Assembly: GCF_001761485.1 (NCBI RefSeq)
Contig: NC_090774.1
Span: 1,116,001 to 1,180,000, forward strand
Direction of reading: 5' to 3'
DNA length: 64,000 bases
From: Yarrowia lipolytica
Taxonomy: Eukaryota > Ascomycota > Dipodascomycetes > Dipodascales
Below the pieces are notes generated by a model. It worked only from the letters and a program-made list of their open reading frames with translations, had not been told where the DNA came from and did not search any database. Within the stretch, counting starts at the first letter, position 1. Every line of letters starts with the position of its first letter. Made by a program: the position numbers and the translations under genes. Shown piece by piece: positions 9,635 through 19,539 of this stretch.

Positions 9635-11173
9635 ATGACTCCCCCTCCCGTGGCCCAGACCGTGCTCGAACACATTGGCGACACGCCCATGGTTGAGCTC
9701 CAAAAGATCCCCCAGTCTCTGGGCATCAAGTGCCGAATTCTCGGAAAGTGCGAGTACTTCAACGCTGGTGGATCCGTCAAGGACCGAATTGCCAAGCGAA
9801 TGGTGCTTGAGGCCGAGAAGCAGGGCCGAATCAAGCCCGACGCCGGCTACACTCTGATTGAGCCCACGTCTGGTAATACCGGTATTGGACTTGCTCTTGT
9901 CGGCGCCGTCCGAGGTTACAGAACCATCATCACTCTGCCCGAGAAGATGTCCAACGAGAAGGTGTCTGTGCTCAAGGCTCTGGGAGCCGAGATTGTGCGA
10001 ACACCCACTGAGGCCGCCTGGGACGCCCCCGAGTCCCACATTGGAGTTGCCCGACGTCTGGAGCAGGAGATCCCCAAGGCTGTCATTCTCGATCAGTACG
10101 GAAACGAGGCCAACCCCGACGCTCACCTCTACGGCACTGGTGCCGAGATCTGGGAGCAGACTGAGGGTAAGGTGACCCATCTCGTCGCTGGCGCCGGAAC
10201 CGGAGGAACCATCACCGGTATTGCCAAGGCTCTCAAGGCCAAGAACAAGGACGTGGTTGTTGTGGCTGCTGACCCCAAGGGCTCCATTCTGGCCGTCCCC
10301 GAGTCTCTCAACGACTCCAACGAGGGCTACAAGGTCGAGGGTATCGGTTACGACTTCGTGCCCGACGTTCTGGACCGAGACGTGATCAACTCGTGGATCA
10401 AGACCGAGGACAGAGAGTCCTTCCTGCTGTCTCGACGACTCATCAAGGAGGAGGGTCTGCTTGTGGGTGGATCTTCTGGCTCGGCTCTGGCTGCCGCTCT
10501 TCAGGTCGCCAAGGACCTCACCGAGAACGACACTGTGGTTGTCGTCTTCCCTGACTCTGTGCGATCTTACATCACCAAGTTCATTGATGACGACTGGATG
10601 AAGAACAACGGCTTCGTAGACGATGCCACCCTCGCCGAGCAGGCCAAGCGAAAGCAGCAGTACAAGGGCGCTACCATTGCCGATCTGCATCTCAAGCCCG
10701 TTGTCACCGTAAAGGGTGACTCCACTGTGGCTACTGCTGTCGAGCTCATGCGAGAGAAGGGCTTTGATCAGATCCCCGTTTCCAGCAAGTCCTCCGGCAA
10801 GCTCATTGGCCTTGTTACTCTTGGTAACCTGCTCTCTTACCTTTCTCACGGCCGAGCTACCCCCGAGACTCCCGTTGAGAAGGTCATGCTTGACTTCCGA
10901 AAGCTCGACTCTCACCAGCTCACCGCCGATGCCATTGCTTCTGCCACCGCCAGCCTTTCCATTGGCACTCCTTCTGGCGATAAGAAGGCCTCTAAGCAGC
11001 GACAGTTTGTGGAGGTTACTGTTGACACTCCTCTGTCTGCTCTCAACAAGTTCTTCGAGCACAACTCCAGTGTTATTGTCACCGAGAAGGACTCCGATGG
11101 TGTCAAGCCCGTGCACATTGTTACCAAGGTCGATCTGCTCGCTTACCTCGTCAAGAATGGTTCTTTTGAGTAA
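9635..11173 (+). CDS. CYS4: Cystathionine beta-synthase, 512 aa
   Basis: A PLP enzyme of the cytosol that joins serine and homocysteine to make cystathionine, the first step of transsulfuration towards cysteine. Residues 5-340 form the fold-type II PLP domain: the Schiff-base lysine is K49 in NAGGSVKDRIA, the substrate loop is PTSGNTGIGLA, and the phosphate-binding loop is GAGTGGTITGIAK. The C-terminal part (from about residue 360) holds two CBS domains. As in other yeast enzymes there is no N-terminal haem domain. The chosen ATG puts the conserved HIGDTPMVEL near residue 13, as in relatives. An in-frame ATG at 9518 would add 39 residues without family similarity and could be used on a longer transcript. 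Upstream CACGTG sites suggest sulfur-responsive control. Confidence 0.95.
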   Translation: MTPPPVAQTVLEHIGDTPMVELQKIPQSLGIKCRILGKCEYFNAGGSVKDRIAKRMVLEAEKQGRIKPDAGYTLIEPTSGNTGIGLALVGAVRGYRTIITLPEKMSNEKVSVLKALGAEIVRTPTEAAWDAPESHIGVARRLEQEIPKAVILDQYGNEANPDAHLYGTGAEIWEQTEGKVTHLVAGAGTGGTITGIAKALKAKNKDVVVVAADPKGSILAVPESLNDSNEGYKVEGIGYDFVPDVLDRDVINSWIKTEDRESFLLSRRLIKEEGLLVGGSSGSALAAALQVAKDLTENDTVVVVFPDSVRSYITKFIDDDWMKNNGFVDDATLAEQAKRKQQYKGATIADLHLKPVVTVKGDSTVATAVELMREKGFDQIPVSSKSSGKLIGLVTLGNLLSYLSHGRATPETPVEKVMLDFRKLDSHQLTADAIASATASLSIGTPSGDKKASKQRQFVEVTVDTPLSALNKFFEHNSSVIVTEKDSDGVKPVHIVTKVDLLAYLVKNGSFE

Positions 11174-12526
11174 GACCACCGATTAAGGGTCAAGGGTTAT
11201 GAGTCTGGGGTATCATCATACGCCTGGAATAGATAGTTTCGTGGCGGACTGTCTCAAGGAGGAACAGCCACTTTCAACACCTTGTAATTAGTTCAACACT
11301 TTGTGTATAGGATAAGTTATTTTATGAAGCATGAACGCATCTAATCACATGAACAAGCAAGTGTTGCCTGGCGAAGTGTAGATGAAAGCAAAGTAATGGG
11401 TTACAGTGTGAGCATATCAGATGCAGCGTCTGTTTTGCAGCGATACTTGTGACGCCACCGTACTGTACTGGAACCAGTACGAGTACTACTGACATACTGC
11501 TGTATAACTCCTTGAGTCTTCTCAAAGACGTATGCTCAACTATCTGTACAAAGGGTCATTCATTAACCAACTAAACCCAAACTAAAGGATCGTAACAGAT
11601 CCAGCGATAACGTGAGTATTACTGTGTCAGTTCAAGCGTGTTTCTTGAATCTGTTTAAAAGTTATGTATTTGATATCCGCCTGTATATTTTACCTGATGA
11701 TGGCTCTCTCCAATCATTGAAAGAGCACCCCCAGCCCAATACTACTTCAACTATAATTTCAATTTTCCCAATTACAGTAATTGGACATCCGAAGAGGGTT
11801 TCATGGCGGAGACTACCAGTAGAACAAACATCTGTGAGTGTTCTAATTCGTTGTAATTCTTGGATACAGTATTATAACATGGATTCCGTTACTAGCGTAT
11901 TAGGAACTCGAGCTATATGCTCCTAGAACGCACGTATTCTCTTGTATTGGTCTCTCAACGGCTTTCCATCGGAGGATCAACTCGTAGTTGGATCAACTAG
12001 GACAGTTAAGAAGGATTCTTTGTACAGTAATTGGCAGAGACCATTACCATGAGGTTTTTCGATCAATTACGTCTATGCTGTCTCGTATGGTGGCCCTGGA
12101 CGTCTGCTGGACTCTTCTGAACCCCTTAAATGTTGCCCATTGGCATGGTGGTGCTGTTGAATTTCACCAGGTAGGCGAATATATTGAAGCGCAACAATCA
12201 CAGCAAGAGATATTTCCGACAATTCTGTGATTTATGACTCCCTCCTCTTCAGACAACTTCCAACCGACCCCCTCCCCCCTTGGTCACTATGATAGTACGA
12301 GTACAACATCCTCACCGCGTACAGTGCCCCACATAAATCAGTCATATTTCGTTTTCTAAATACACTGGACAGTACATGGAGAGATCCGGGCACTCAGTCA
12401 ATCAATAAACAAGAGTACCCCAATCCTCCTGATAGTATCAATCCACAAATTTGTCTGTCATCAGACTGAGGAGCACTGGACATACGTCTCGAGCGATGAA
12501 CCTTGGCTTTACTCAAGTTCCTCGCA
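11174..12526. other. Intergenic, 1.35 kb, convergent 3' ends
   Basis: It separates the 3' ends of the cystathionine beta-synthase and 134-aa protein genes. Only short ORFs (about 105 codons or fewer) are present, with no recognisable product. No RNA gene was identified. Confidence 0.5.
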
Positions 12527-12931
12527 TTATTTCATACCAAGAGCAGCAACCAAAGACTTGATGTCGTCCTTGGTCACCTCAATCTGCTCTTGCTCAAGCA
12601 CAGCATTGAGTCCCTCCAGTCGCTTGCCAACCTCCTTATCGGAAATCATCTTCATCATGGTCATGAGACCAGAAGCTCGAGTACCGTCGGGATTCACGTA
12701 GCCCTTCTCCAGCATGAAGTCCTGGAATCCGGCAATCTCGTGGAGCACTCGGTCGTTGTTTCGGATCTTCTGGATGAACTCGGACTGCTCCAGAGTGTTC
12801 ATGAGCTCGGGCTCGGGCTTCTTCTGCTCGTTGAACCGGGCCAGAGAGGTGGAAAAGGGCCGGACTGCGGGCCGGGCCACGGCCAGACGGACCACGTTGC
12901 TGGAGGCGGAAAATCGGGCAAGTCGGAACAT
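12527..12931 (-). CDS. Small mitochondrial protein of unknown function, 134 aa
   Basis: I do not recognise the family. The first 35 residues (MFRLARFSASSNVVRLAVAR onward, then PFSTSLARF) are rich in Arg, Ser and Ala, lack acidic residues and end in a typical RPFSTS-type cleavage context, so import into the mitochondrial matrix is likely. The mature part of about 95 residues is soluble, charged and predicted helical by eye, with no cysteine pairs, membrane segment or known motif. The start is the first ATG of the frame (12931). Codon use resembles the recognised neighbours, which supports a real gene. It stands alone between a convergent neighbour and the CstF-64-like gene. Confidence 0.75.
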   Translation of the reverse strand: MFRLARFSASSNVVRLAVARPAVRPFSTSLARFNEQKKPEPELMNTLEQSEFIQKIRNNDRVLHEIAGFQDFMLEKGYVNPDGTRASGLMTMMKMISDKEVGKRLEGLNAVLEQEQIEVTKDDIKSLVAALGMK

Positions 12932-13845
12932 TGTAGCAGGTGTCAAGTTGTGTTATGTGATGCGAAAGAGAGCTGATTTGCGACCCTGATGTAAATGCTC
13001 AACTTCGGAGGAAATAAGGTTCCAACAAGATTTTGCTACACCAGGCAGACCTATAGATGGAGATCATTATGGCATTTTAAGAAGATGAAGAGATGATAAT
13101 TCTTGTACCAAGCTCATGATTGAACCTATAAAAGTTTGAATGCTTTGGTCCGAATTGATTTCGACTAGAACTGACCGAGTTGTGAAGTTTTTGCTGCTCA
13201 AAGAGATATAGTCACGTGTTTGGTATCATTCGAGTCGCTAAAACGTGCCAATTTTCATATTACTTTTCTTTTTTATCTAATGTTACTCTGGAACAATCTG
13301 GTTTGTATGTTCAAAATTCTTATTATGTAATCACGAATAGTGGTTATAATCAAGAAGGGCTTGGTGAATATGTATTCACCTGGAGATTAAGATAGGTGGG
13401 CCATCTGACCACTCAATCTGAAAGCTCGTTTATGCTGCTTCATTGATCCCTAGAGGATGTGTAATTCACATGTACATACTGCCCTATAGCTTCGAGGTGT
13501 CGTCGCCATTGTGTGGCCTATTGTACTGCTAGCTACGCGATAACAGCCCCTTCGTCTCTTCAAAATGCAAATCCAATCACTATACCATATATACCGTATG
13601 GTCCATTTTTCGAGATAAGTCGTCTATGTGTGAGCCCAGATTTCCTTCTTATGACGCAGTCGTGTTCAAGCGAGCTGCTTTAAAAGCATAGCTGCTGGAA
13701 ACCAAGAGTTCTGGTTTTTAGTCTCCGACGGTATTATACGCCACATCATCTGGTGAAAAATCCGGTGTCAAAGAGAGACTGTAAAGGTAGAGTCAACCAA
13801 ACAGAAATATGACTTCCGGGCTTTCCGAGATCTTCATGCTTGCGG
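12932..13845. other. Intergenic, 0.9 kb
   Basis: Upstream of the 134-aa mitochondrial gene and downstream of the CstF-64-like gene (both minus strand). It is AT-rich, with one CACGTG at about 13213. Nothing else is seen. Confidence 0.5.
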
Positions 13846-14898
13846 TTAACTGAAGATACCCCTTCGGTAGTTCTCTCTCAACTGCTGCAGGGTAGCTCTC
13901 TGATCATGAGGAAGGGAGGCCAACTGGGCATCAGTAAGAGCCAGCACCTGGTTGATCATCTGCTGCTGTTGAGGATCCAGATGCGTGGGTGCCGCCACGT
14001 GATGTTGAGCCTGAGGCTGGGGAGTCACGTGCTGCGGCTGAGGAGTGGAGTGTGCCGGTGCCTGGGGCTGCTGACCTCCGACAACCTGTTGAACAACCTT
14101 CGCGTCAATCAGTCCCATCAGGAGCATGGCCTGGACTGCTGCGTAGGTGATGGGTTCGGAAACCTGGAGAATCTGGGCCGCTTCGGCTGGGTTCTTTGTA
14201 ATCAAAGTCTTAAGATGAGCAATAAGATCAAGCAGCTGGTTGGGTTGAAGAGCCGAAAGAACGGTGGAAGTCGCGTCGGGCGTGGTCAGCGTAGGAGCAG
14301 GCGTGGGAATCGGAGTGCTGGGGTTGGGGGTAGTGGGGTTAGGTGTCGACTGCTGACGATCGTATCCGTGACCCTGACCACCGTATCCCTGACCGCCATG
14401 GCCACCATATCCTTGTGCGCTACCGTATCCCTGACCCTGGCCGTATCCCTGGCCACCACCATAGCCCTGGTTACCCCCATATCCACTCTGGGGTCCATCA
14501 GGATGGGGAGATCGGTAGTCTCTACCTCCATCTCGACCGTATCCCTGTCCGCCGTCTCTTCCACCGTATCCCTGATCTCGCCCATATCCCTCACGTGCTC
14601 TCTCTGCTCGATGTTGCTGCATGTCTTGTGTGAAGGCTGTTCGGATCTGACGTTGACCGATTCGCACGTCTCTGAGAGACTCCAGAGCTCGTTCGGCCTC
14701 GGGTATCGACGAGTACTCAACAAATCCATATCCTTTTGATCGTCGGTTGTCTGCTGGGCCTCGTTCGGTGACCAGACGGAAGCCCACCACTGTGCCATGT
14801 CGTCCCAGCATGTCTCGAACCTCTGGCTCGGTCATTTCAAACGGAAAGTTACCGACAAAAAGTGTCCGCGATGGCGGTTGCGGCGTGTTTCTGTCCAT
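13846..14898 (-). CDS. CstF-64/Rna15-family RNA-binding protein with Gly-Tyr-rich linker, 350 aa
   Basis: It is predicted to act in nuclear pre-mRNA 3'-end cleavage and polyadenylation. Residues 10-95 are an RRM with RNP2 (LFVGNF) and RNP1 (KGYGFVEY). Residues about 105-185 are a low-complexity Gly-Tyr-Gln-Arg linker with many GYG repeats. After a Pro/Thr-rich spacer comes a hinge-like helical segment (LLDLIAHLKTLITKNPAEAAQIL), and the protein ends with a CSTF C-terminal helical module (MINQVLALTDAQLASLPHDQRATLQQLRENY). The next gene (15571-16332) has the same architecture. In baker's yeast the two proteins of this type are Rna15 (CF IA) and Pti1 (CPF), so this one may be the Pti1 counterpart or a lineage duplicate. 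Start and stop are clear. Confidence 0.88.
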   Translation of the reverse strand: MDRNTPQPPSRTLFVGNFPFEMTEPEVRDMLGRHGTVVGFRLVTERGPADNRRSKGYGFVEYSSIPEAERALESLRDVRIGQRQIRTAFTQDMQQHRAERAREGYGRDQGYGGRDGGQGYGRDGGRDYRSPHPDGPQSGYGGNQGYGGGQGYGQGQGYGSAQGYGGHGGQGYGGQGHGYDRQQSTPNPTTPNPSTPIPTPAPTLTTPDATSTVLSALQPNQLLDLIAHLKTLITKNPAEAAQILQVSEPITYAAVQAMLLMGLIDAKVVQQVVGGQQPQAPAHSTPQPQHVTPQPQAQHHVAAPTHLDPQQQQMINQVLALTDAQLASLPHDQRATLQQLRENYRRGIFS

Positions 14899-15570
14899 TT
14901 TGCACTTTTCGGATTAGTGATTGCTGCCGTGGGGCGTATGTTGGATCGTCTGCTCCAAAGTTGTGCAGGAGAATGTGGTGATGTAAGAAAAGAGGTAGGT
15001 TGGCCTGCAGAAGTTAGTGAACAATAGGGTTATTATGGGGAGACAGAGGAGATGGACAGGGGGAGAAAAACGGGTGATTGGTACGAATATTTACATGTTG
15101 ATGTCATTCTGATGAAAATTCTTCGATAGAGAAGACAGAACCAAAAAGATCCATGTCAATTCGAATCTGGAAATGTTGGAGCCGTTCAAGTCCAAAACAG
15201 ACAACCTCGAGAGTACGAGTCATGTTTAGATCGGATCGGGCAGAGAATTGCGATGAAATGTCTGGATAGTATTGATGAATTAATGTACGGTGACTGTTCT
15301 CTCTCAATCAATACTGCTAAGAGTGATCCATACAGTACGTTCTATTTAGGGGATCTCTAGTACGGTAGGGAGAGTATCGTTGAGATCACACAAGTCGTAT
15401 ACTGACACACACCATGGACACCTACGCTGCAGTACTTCGAATTCTGCGACCAGTAAAATGGCACTATTCCACCTCACATCCACACTTATCAAACTACAGT
15501 AATTGCTCGTTGTTATGCAATATACAGTACATTTCATTAATCTATCTGGTCGTGTTTCACTCGGCTCTTG
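14899..15570. other. Intergenic, 0.67 kb, between the two CstF-64-family genes
   Basis: Promoter of the 350-aa gene. It contains CACTAACTTCTGCAG on the minus strand at about 15002-15016, a possible branch point plus acceptor for a leader intron, but no convincing donor was found. No ORF of note. Confidence 0.45.
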
Positions 15571-16332
15571 CTAAATAACCTCACCTCGCTGGATTCGGTC
15601 TCTGAGCTCTCGGATACTTCTCTGGTGCTCGGGGGCCAGGGCGTTGATATCGGCTTCACTGAGAGCCATCACCTGCTGAATAAGAGCAGCATTGCCAGCC
15701 ACAGGATCGGGTGTGGACTGGGCAGGAGCAGATGGGGGGTTGCCGCCAGCAATGAGGGCAGGGTTGCCTCTGACAACACTCAACACCCGCTGTTCGTCCA
15801 CCAGACCCAGGTTCAAAAGACATTGGACAGCAGCGTAAGCCAACTGGGGCGCCTGAGCAAACAAGTCCGCCAGGAGCTGAGGCGAGTTTTTGCTCATGCT
15901 CATCAGGTCTGTCACCACGGCAACCATCTGGCTCTTTGTGTACCCGTTCATAGTCTCGGACACCTGCTGAGCAGGTTCCAGACCCTGCCGAAGAGGAACT
16001 CCCGCTGGCAGGCCAGGACGTCCGTTTTTAGACACATTGGGGTTGGGAAATCGGTTCTGAGACGCAAAGAACTCTCGGACTTGTCCCTCATGAGAATGAT
16101 CCACTCGCAATTGTCTCGAGCCCACCTGAAATCCATTCAGGTTTCTAATAGCCGATCGGGCAGTGTCTGCATCGGGGTATTCTGCGAATCCGTAGCCCTT
16201 TGAACGGCCGGTTTCTTTATCGAACATGAGCTTTAGGGAAATGACCGGTCCCACAGATTTGAAAATGTCCAGCATTTGCTCCTCTGTCTGATCGTAGGGA
16301 ATAGATCCAACGTAAACTACTCGATCGGTCAT
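15571..16332 (-). CDS. RNA15: CstF-64/Rna15 homologue (cleavage factor IA subunit), 253 aa
   Basis: The RNA-binding subunit expected to read the U/GU-rich element during mRNA 3'-end cleavage, together with an Rna14-type partner in the nucleus. The RRM is at residues 3-82, with RNP2 (VVYVGSI) and RNP1 (KGYGFAEY) and the CstF-64-type run IRNLNGFQVGSRQLRVDHS. The hinge domain, which binds Rna14/CstF-77 in relatives, spans about residues 125-185 (MNGYTKSQMVAVVTDLMSMS and QLAYAAVQCLLNLGLV). The C-terminal module (VMALSEADINALAPEHQRSI) closes the protein. It is shorter than metazoan CstF-64 because the Pro/Gly linker and MEARA repeats are missing, as in yeasts. It is the more canonical of the adjacent pair. 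The symbol rests on architecture; Pti1 cannot be strictly excluded. Confidence 0.88.
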   Translation of the reverse strand: MTDRVVYVGSIPYDQTEEQMLDIFKSVGPVISLKLMFDKETGRSKGYGFAEYPDADTARSAIRNLNGFQVGSRQLRVDHSHEGQVREFFASQNRFPNPNVSKNGRPGLPAGVPLRQGLEPAQQVSETMNGYTKSQMVAVVTDLMSMSKNSPQLLADLFAQAPQLAYAAVQCLLNLGLVDEQRVLSVVRGNPALIAGGNPPSAPAQSTPDPVAGNAALIQQVMALSEADINALAPEHQRSIRELRDRIQRGEVI

Positions 16333-18073
16333 TGTGAAGTAGTGAGTGTGCTGATGGTGACTTTGCGGGTGGGTGCTTGGGTGCAGTCACGAGATGTGTC
16401 ACGAGGTTTTCTGGATGTCTGACTAAGATGTCGGCTGGGTAACTCGATTGGAAATGCAGGTGATCGAGAATCGGAGAACGTGGGGGGAGTCGGGCACTTG
16501 ACAAGACGACGACTGTGTGGCTGGTGGGTCGGTCACGTACTGTTCAAGTCGGAACAACTGATGATTTTATGTCTGTGACAAGTTTGCGACGTTGAATAAG
16601 TAGGTGGGCGTATAAGCACGTTGGCAAACGGCGTGTTGAGTCACGTGGTGGAAATGCAAGGAGTAGTAGGGTCGAAATACAGTCACGTGGTGGGTTTCCG
16701 TGTGACAATCGAAGACTGGTGTTGATGTTCAAGGTGGAAGTTTCAGCGGTAGATGAGTAGACTGAAATGTATGCAGATTGGAACTTTGTTGTGATGAAAG
16801 TTTGGAGCAAGTGGAACTTGGAGAAGAAGAGAAGAAGAGGAGAGAAGCTGATGATTCGAAGTCAAGTGGCTTCTGTGTGGTTGAAGATAGTTCTGGAGTG
16901 TTTATATCAAATTTTCAGAGTAATTTTATCAAAAATGAGGATTCTAATGTGACGTTGTTGTTGCTAACAAGGAACCTTGTTTCGAGTGCTGGCAGCATGG
17001 GTGGGGGAGTTATATAAGGGCGAATAATGTGTGTGTTGGTATGGAAATAAGTGTTTTGGTTGATTTATTTGGCAATTTGGGACTGTTTAATTGTGTTGTT
17101 GAAGTATCAGAACTCTGCACTCGAAGTTGAGTATTTTATATTTTCCCTTATCCATGATATGATGTTTACTTGAGACAGTGCGAGGACGACTGCAGTATGT
17201 ACTGTACAGTACTGAACTGTACTTGTACTAAGTACTCGTAAGTAATTTAGTTGGGATGGCAAAGTACATGGCTTCCGAAGGACATGGCAACGCTTGAGGA
17301 TACACTGAGTACTTAAAGGTGGAGTAGTGCGGTCAAATTTCGAATCAGAACTCGCTCAGATGATGTTTTTTGTTGTTGGTTTTTTAGAAACGTTTTTCTT
17401 TGGTTTTTTGGAGACGTTTTTTTGTTGGTTTTTTGGAAACGTTTGTCTGTCGACTTGAAGCTCAGTTGACATGCGTTGCCGGTTTAGACTGTGCAACGCA
17501 ACAGCAGCACCCGGAGATATATCGACAAGATAACTTTCGAAGCTTGTCGTCAGACTCATTTGCTCACGTGACACACACTCCTTTGCTCATTAGGCCGTCG
17601 TCAATACGCCCAGGACTCTCCTGACAGTGATCAACAACTTATCTGCGCCAAAGATCTACAAGTCTCACCTGAGTTCGCTCATAACCTGTACTGTAGGTTA
17701 AGTCCGTTTAAATTGATTACGCCGATGTACCCAAGTACCGGTAGTCCTACAAGATAGGGCGTCCAGTAGCAAGTGTGAAGTCTGCGCATGCTGAGAGCTA
17801 CCCAGGGTAATTATGGGGTCGTCGTACCCACCGCACGCCCTTACAATCCACAAACAGGCTCTTAACCTGAAAATGCCGGATATATACGTCTCTGGCCCAA
17901 TCTCCAACCACCTCCAACCACCTCCACCATAGTAATATCACCGTGCATATTGCTGTGCCAAAATTTCGTCTCGGGCAAAAATAAAGTTTCACATTGGAAG
18001 CAGTCTCACGCGAACAATTCAGCACTCGGTCGAGACATCATCTCTGTAAAGTCATCATCACATCACTACCATC
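16333..18073. other. Divergent intergenic region, 1.74 kb
   Basis: This is the shared upstream region of the RNA15-like (minus) and TFIIS (plus) genes. It holds two copies of AGTCACGTGGTGG (16639-16651 and 16681-16693), 42 bp apart. It also holds a dense TACTGTACAGTAC-type palindromic stretch (about 17194-17235) and a 25-bp tandem repeat (17376-17450). No further gene is seen. Confidence 0.55.
17376..17450. repeat. Tandem repeat, 25-bp unit, 3 copies
   Basis: Three units of the form TGGTTTTTTGGAGACGTTTT plus five bases, diverged at a few positions, about 620 bp upstream of the TFIIS start. The T-runs alternate with ACGTT. Confidence 0.8.
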
Positions 18074-18961
18074 ATGGGACTCAGTGTTGCGGAAATCAAA
18101 AAGCTGATGGCTGACCTGGAAAAGGCCAGCGGCGAGGCGGTATACGACATTCTGCAGGTGTTGCACAAGGAGGTGGAGCCTACGGAGAAGCTGCTGCGAG
18201 AGACCAAGCTGGGTATTGCCGTCAACAAGCTGCGAACCTCCAGCGACAGCCGGATCTCGGACCTGGTCAAGAAGATGATCAAGTCGTGGAAGGACACGGT
18301 GACGGCCCAGAAGAGAGACGCGTCCAAGAAGGTAGAGGGCAAGAAGGAGACCAAGGAGGAGAGCCGACCGGTCAAGTCCAGCTCTGCGTCTTCTGGTAAC
18401 GCCACTTCGTATACGCCTCCTTCGGGCCAACGAACCCCGGCCAAGGACGGTGTGTCTACAGAAATCTACTCGGACAAGGTGCGAAACCGGTGCATCGATG
18501 TAACCTACACTGCGCTGGCTGTCGGCATGACTGCGCACCCCAATGAGGTGCTCGCCTGCGCCAAGGCCATTGAGAATGAGGTGTACAAGATGGAGAACGG
18601 CACCGGCGGCAACTACCGCCCCAAGATGCGATCTCTGTACATCAACCTCAAGGACCCAAAGAACCCCGGTCTGCGAGGCAACGTCATTTCGGGCAAAATT
18701 TCGGCCGAACGACTGTGCCGAATGTCGCCCCAGGAAATGGCGTCCGACGAGCTCAAGAAGGAGATTGAGGAGATGGAGAAGCAGAACCTGTTTGCTGCTC
18801 GAGGAGCCACGGAACAGAGAGCCGTGACGGACCGATTCACATGCGGCAAGTGCAAGCAGAAGAAGGTCAGTTACTACCAGATGCAGACGAGATCTGCAGA
18901 TGAGCCGTTGACCACGTTTTGCACGTGCGAGAACTGTGGTACGAGGTGGAAATTCTCCTAA
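18074..18961 (+). CDS. DST1: Transcription elongation factor TFIIS, 295 aa
   Basis: It rescues backtracked RNA polymerase II in the nucleus by stimulating transcript cleavage. Three family domains are present in order: the N-terminal TFIIS N (LW) helical bundle (about 1-80), the central Pol II-binding domain (about 130-245, starting near STEIYSDKVRNRCIDV), and the C-terminal zinc ribbon (about 253-295) with four zinc cysteines (CGKC and CENC). The invariant acidic hairpin RSADEP, which reaches into the polymerase active site, is intact, and the protein ends in the usual GTRWKFS. Length is close to that of S. cerevisiae Dst1 (309 aa). Start and stop are unambiguous and no intron is seen. Confidence 0.97.
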   Translation: MGLSVAEIKKLMADLEKASGEAVYDILQVLHKEVEPTEKLLRETKLGIAVNKLRTSSDSRISDLVKKMIKSWKDTVTAQKRDASKKVEGKKETKEESRPVKSSSASSGNATSYTPPSGQRTPAKDGVSTEIYSDKVRNRCIDVTYTALAVGMTAHPNEVLACAKAIENEVYKMENGTGGNYRPKMRSLYINLKDPKNPGLRGNVISGKISAERLCRMSPQEMASDELKKEIEEMEKQNLFAARGATEQRAVTDRFTCGKCKQKKVSYYQMQTRSADEPLTTFCTCENCGTRWKFS

Positions 18962-19539
18962 GCTGCCGTTGGTGGCGATGACGTGGGTCGCCTGTGCCAT
19001 GGGGGAGTGGACGGAGGAGTGTGTCCATATTGGAGTGCTTTTGGAGTGCTAGACAGAAGAGCTATGTCTGTGACTGGCTATCTTCGCAATCGAGTTCTGT
19101 GAATTCGCAAAAGGGGAGTGTATATAGTTAGATAGGTTATGTATTGTTAGGTGTTAGGATACACTGATTGGAGGTTGAGTGTTTTACCAGTGGCAGTGTG
19201 TGTAATAGTTTCAGATGGTCTACCTGTATATTTGTGCTCTGGCACGCGATATTCACTACAACTACCGTATGTACTCTGTAACACAAACAAATACCGCATT
19301 TGATGGACAGTATCCTGTTGTACTTGTGCTGGTTGATGAGTGGAAAACACCCAACTATTAGTTGATTATGAAATACAATTTAGTTAAAAAGTAGTTGAGA
19401 TTAGGAGGCGTATCAAGAACTACTGGAGCTTGGGGTTGGTCAAAAATGTATTGTTTTGAGAGAGTTATAAAACGTCTACATAGTACTGATAATACTCTAG
19501 AGGATCCCTGGGGTTCGATTGTAGATGATCGGAAACCCA
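18962..19539. other. Intergenic, 0.58 kb, convergent 3' ends
   Basis: It lies between the 3' ends of TFIIS and the small secreted protein gene. No ORF or RNA gene is recognised. Confidence 0.5.

Noticed and set aside
9572-11179. 535-codon minus-strand frame opposite cystathionine beta-synthase
   Set aside because: It covers the same bases as a fully conserved enzyme, shows no family similarity, and its Ser/Leu/Gly-rich composition is that of an antisense shadow.
13840-14739. 299-codon plus-strand frame opposite the CstF-64-like gene
   Set aside because: Low-complexity shadow of the GYG repeat region. The minus-strand frame has a full RRM and C-terminal module.
17356-17574. 72-codon minus-strand frame with KKPKKNVSKKPTTK-like repeats
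   Set aside because: The Lys-rich repeat comes from a 25-bp T-rich tandem repeat. There is no other support for a gene.
19440-19530. GGGGTTCGATTG, similar to a tRNA B box
   Set aside because: The flanks do not form a T-stem, acceptor stem or A box at the right distance.
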